Origin: Clostridia bacterium
GTDB taxonomy: Bacteria > Bacillota > Sulfobacillia > SLMV01
DNA: 7,482 bases
Reading direction: 5' to 3'
NCBI GenBank assembly: GCA_007136565.1
Contig: SLGS01000121.1
Coordinates: forward strand, 1 to 7,482
Part shown: positions 6,368 through 7,482 of the stretch, piece after piece
Layout of the letters: every line of letters begins with the position of its first letter
Position numbering within the stretch: the first letter of the stretch is position 1
Translations under genes and position numbers: made by a program
Notes under the pieces: model-generated
Databases searched by the model: none
Seen by the model: only the letters and a program-made list of their open reading frames with translations
Told to the model about the DNA's origin: nothing

Positions 6368-6820
6368 ATGATGAAGTCCGCTTCGGTCGAACAGGTGCTT
6401 CGAGACCACGGTTTGCGCGTAACCCCTCAACGTATGGCAGTGCTCAGTTATATTCGCAGCTCATCGGATCATCCTACGGCCGAGGAGATCTACAGAGCCG
6501 TGCGGGGTGATCATCCTGCCATCAGCCTCAACACGGTTTACAAGAGCCTCGAGGCTTTCGAGAGGGAGGGGTTGCTCACCAAGTTCGTAATAGGTGATCG
6601 AAGCAACTACCGGTATGATTTCACCACCCGAGATCACATCCATCATCTCTGTGTCAGTTGCGGTCGAGTGAGCGATGTCGACTTGACCGATCCGGATTGT
6701 ATTGCGCGGGTGCTGGAGGGAATATCGCACCCAGATCCCGGAGACGTCGAGCGGGTTGAGATCAATTTGATAGGCGAGTGCGGTGAATGTTTGCTCCGCG
6801 AAAGATCCCCTGAAGGGTGA
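6368..6820 (+). CDS. perR: Fur-family metalloregulator, PerR-like
   Basis: Cytoplasmic DNA-binding repressor of the Fur family (150 aa, typical). The N-terminal winged helix includes LRVTPQRMAVL (16-26), HPTAEEIY (35-42) and recognition helix SLNTVYKSLEAF (53-64). The dimerisation domain carries two CxxC pairs, C95/C98 and C138/C141, the structural Zn site. Aligned by eye with Bacillus subtilis PerR as I remember it, the regulatory metal ligands H37, D85, H91, H93 and D104 correspond to H35, D84, H90, H92 and D103. Aspartates at both carboxylate positions are typical of peroxide-sensing PerR, whereas Fur usually has glutamates there. The residue matching PerR N61, linked to PerR-box versus Fur-box choice, is K59, so its DNA target may differ. 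Start: the first of two adjacent ATGs, with AAGGGGA 7 nt upstream. It appears monocistronic, followed by a convergent gene. Fur, Zur or Mur function cannot be fully excluded. Confidence 0.85.
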   Translation: MMKSASVEQVLRDHGLRVTPQRMAVLSYIRSSSDHPTAEEIYRAVRGDHPAISLNTVYKSLEAFEREGLLTKFVIGDRSNYRYDFTTRDHIHHLCVSCGRVSDVDLTDPDCIARVLEGISHPDPGDVERVEINLIGECGECLLRERSPEG

Positions 6821-6849
6821 CCTCGATCCCGTGAAATGGCGTGAAAGAA

Positions 6850-6870
6850 GGCGGGGAAACCAACCCCGCC
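6850..6870 (-). terminator. Intrinsic terminator of the M42 peptidase gene, possibly bidirectional
   Basis: GGCGGGG (6850-6856) and CCCCGCC (6864-6870) form a perfect 7-bp GC stem around a 7-nt loop. Read on the minus strand, the stem is followed by TTCTTTC, a short T-rich run, and it lies 19 nt past the TAG of the peptidase gene. Read on the plus strand, the stem follows the regulator stop by 29 nt, but C-rich sequence comes after it. It therefore fits best as a minus-strand terminator that may also slow plus-strand transcripts. Confidence 0.65.
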
Positions 6871-6888
6871 CCCCGGTCGATCCCTTCT

Positions 6889-7482
6889 CTAGATGAAAGA
6901 GAAGTCCCCGAAATTCTCCATATCCCTTACGACGGTCGTGATGATATCGGTGGCGGCCACCATGTCGCGGAAGTCACCCATCTCCACGGGTGAGTGTGAG
7001 TAGCGTCTCGGCAACGTAATGGATGCCGCGGCCACTCCATTCCCGGCCAGTTGCATGGATGATGCATCATTGTTGCCCCCGGCGAAGACCATCGGTTGGT
7101 AGGGGTGACCGCAGCTGTCGGCGGCTTCTACCAGGATCTCGCGGAGTCTCGGATGGGCCGAGAATTGCCCCCTCCTGCCGCTGACCAGGGCGAAAACGGG
7201 TCCCGCTCCGATGTCGGTGTGAAGCTGGTCGCGGCGAACATCGGGCGTGCCACCGCAGGGGATGGTGTCCAGGGCCAGGGCGAAGTCCGGCATTACCCGG
7301 TGGGCCGCCACTCCCGCTCCCCTCAGCCCGACCTCTTCCTGGACCGTAACCACTGCCCAAAACTCCCCACCGAAGTCCGAGTCGGCGACGTTTTCGAAGG
7401 CGTGCCATAACACCGCGCACCCGGCCCGGTCATCGAGTCCCGCTCCGGCAAACCGATTTCCGTCTCCCAGGACGGTCAATTC
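6889..7482 (-). CDS. M42-family metallopeptidase (glutamyl/deblocking aminopeptidase-like), 5'-truncated by window edge
   Basis: C-terminal 197 residues of a cytoplasmic M42 aminopeptidase, a co-catalytic metal enzyme that trims short peptides and usually forms tetrahedral 12-mers. The frame is open to the right edge, so the start and the first metal-binding His (HxD motif) are outside; an apparent TTG start at 7479 is only an internal Leu codon. Numbering from the codon at 7482-7480, GLDDRAGCAVL (15-25) carries the bridging Asp, TVQEEVGLRGA (46-56) the catalytic and metal-binding Glu pair (49-50), LALDT (70-73) the next metal Asp (72), and YSHSPVE (161-167) the last metal His (163). About 150 residues are missing relative to a typical 340-360 residue M42 protein. 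It converges on the Fur-family gene and ends in TAG with a hairpin just beyond. M42 members are often misannotated as cellulases or endoglucanases; the motifs here support peptidase. Specificity is not readable. Confidence 0.86.
   Translation of the reverse strand, partial: ELTVLGDGNRFAGAGLDDRAGCAVLWHAFENVADSDFGGEFWAVVTVQEEVGLRGAGVAAHRVMPDFALALDTIPCGGTPDVRRDQLHTDIGAGPVFALVSGRRGQFSAHPRLREILVEAADSCGHPYQPMVFAGGNNDASSMQLAGNGVAAASITLPRRYSHSPVEMGDFRDMVAATDIITTVVRDMENFGDFSFI

Noticed and set aside
7477..7479. TTG as the start codon of the M42 peptidase
   Set aside because: The frame continues to the window edge, the N-terminal metal-binding and PDZ-like inserted regions of M42 proteins are missing, and the codon is an ordinary internal Leu.
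1..7482. CRISPR arrays, insertion sequences, tRNA genes, attachment sites or an obvious novel defence system
   Set aside because: No regularly spaced repeats, terminal inverted repeats, transposase motifs or tRNA folds were seen, and all six genes belong to recognisable housekeeping or catabolic families.

Overview
The window looks like ordinary chromosome from a moderately GC-rich bacterium. ATA isoleucine codons and AGG/CGG arginine codons are used freely. The proteins are acidic, with about three arginines per lysine in the two I counted. Shine-Dalgarno sites are strong and purine-rich. No gene fixes the taxon. A DnaE2-type polymerase, a PerR-like regulator and a secreted NodB-LysM protein would fit a deep-branching Bacillota-like lineage, but that is inference. 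There are six protein genes, two of them cut by the window edges. I see no tRNA, rRNA, CRISPR array, insertion sequence, prophage or attachment site.

Layout: (1) 1-2331, plus strand: the C-terminal three quarters of an error-prone DnaE2/ImuC-like DNA polymerase; the gene enters from the left. (2) 2328-3413, minus strand: a secreted polysaccharide deacetylase with a LysM domain, an acidic Pro/Glu linker and an aromatic/hydrophobic tail. It converges on the polymerase gene, and both stop codons lie in the same four bases (TTAA). (3) 3414-3569: a divergent intergenic stretch holding both ribosome-binding sites, an AT-rich palindrome and a small inverted repeat. (4) 3570-4943 and 4940-6172, plus strand: an allantoinase/hydantoinase-type cyclic amidohydrolase and an M20-type carbamoylase/allantoate-amidohydrolase-like amidase. 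They overlap by GTGA, so they form a translationally coupled pair. (5) 6173-6367: an intergenic stretch with a strong hairpin after the operon and an extended -10 promoter before the next gene. (6) 6368-6820, plus strand: a Fur-family regulator with PerR-type metal ligands. (7) 6821-6888: a hairpin between convergent genes. (8) 6889-7482, minus strand: the C-terminal part of an M42-family metallo-aminopeptidase that runs off the right edge.

Functional links: the only clear pathway unit is the amidohydrolase/amidase pair. It would open a cyclic ureide or amide ring and then remove the carbamoyl group. The substrate could be allantoin, a hydantoin or a dihydropyrimidine; sequence motifs favour an allantoinase-like first step. 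The other genes (translesion synthesis, cell-wall modification, metal/peroxide sensing, peptide trimming) look like independent neighbours. I did not find a convincing undescribed multi-gene system. The most unusual points are the tail architecture and altered metal motif of the deacetylase, the shared TTAA stop, the acidic protein composition, and the unresolved substrate of the amidohydrolase pair.
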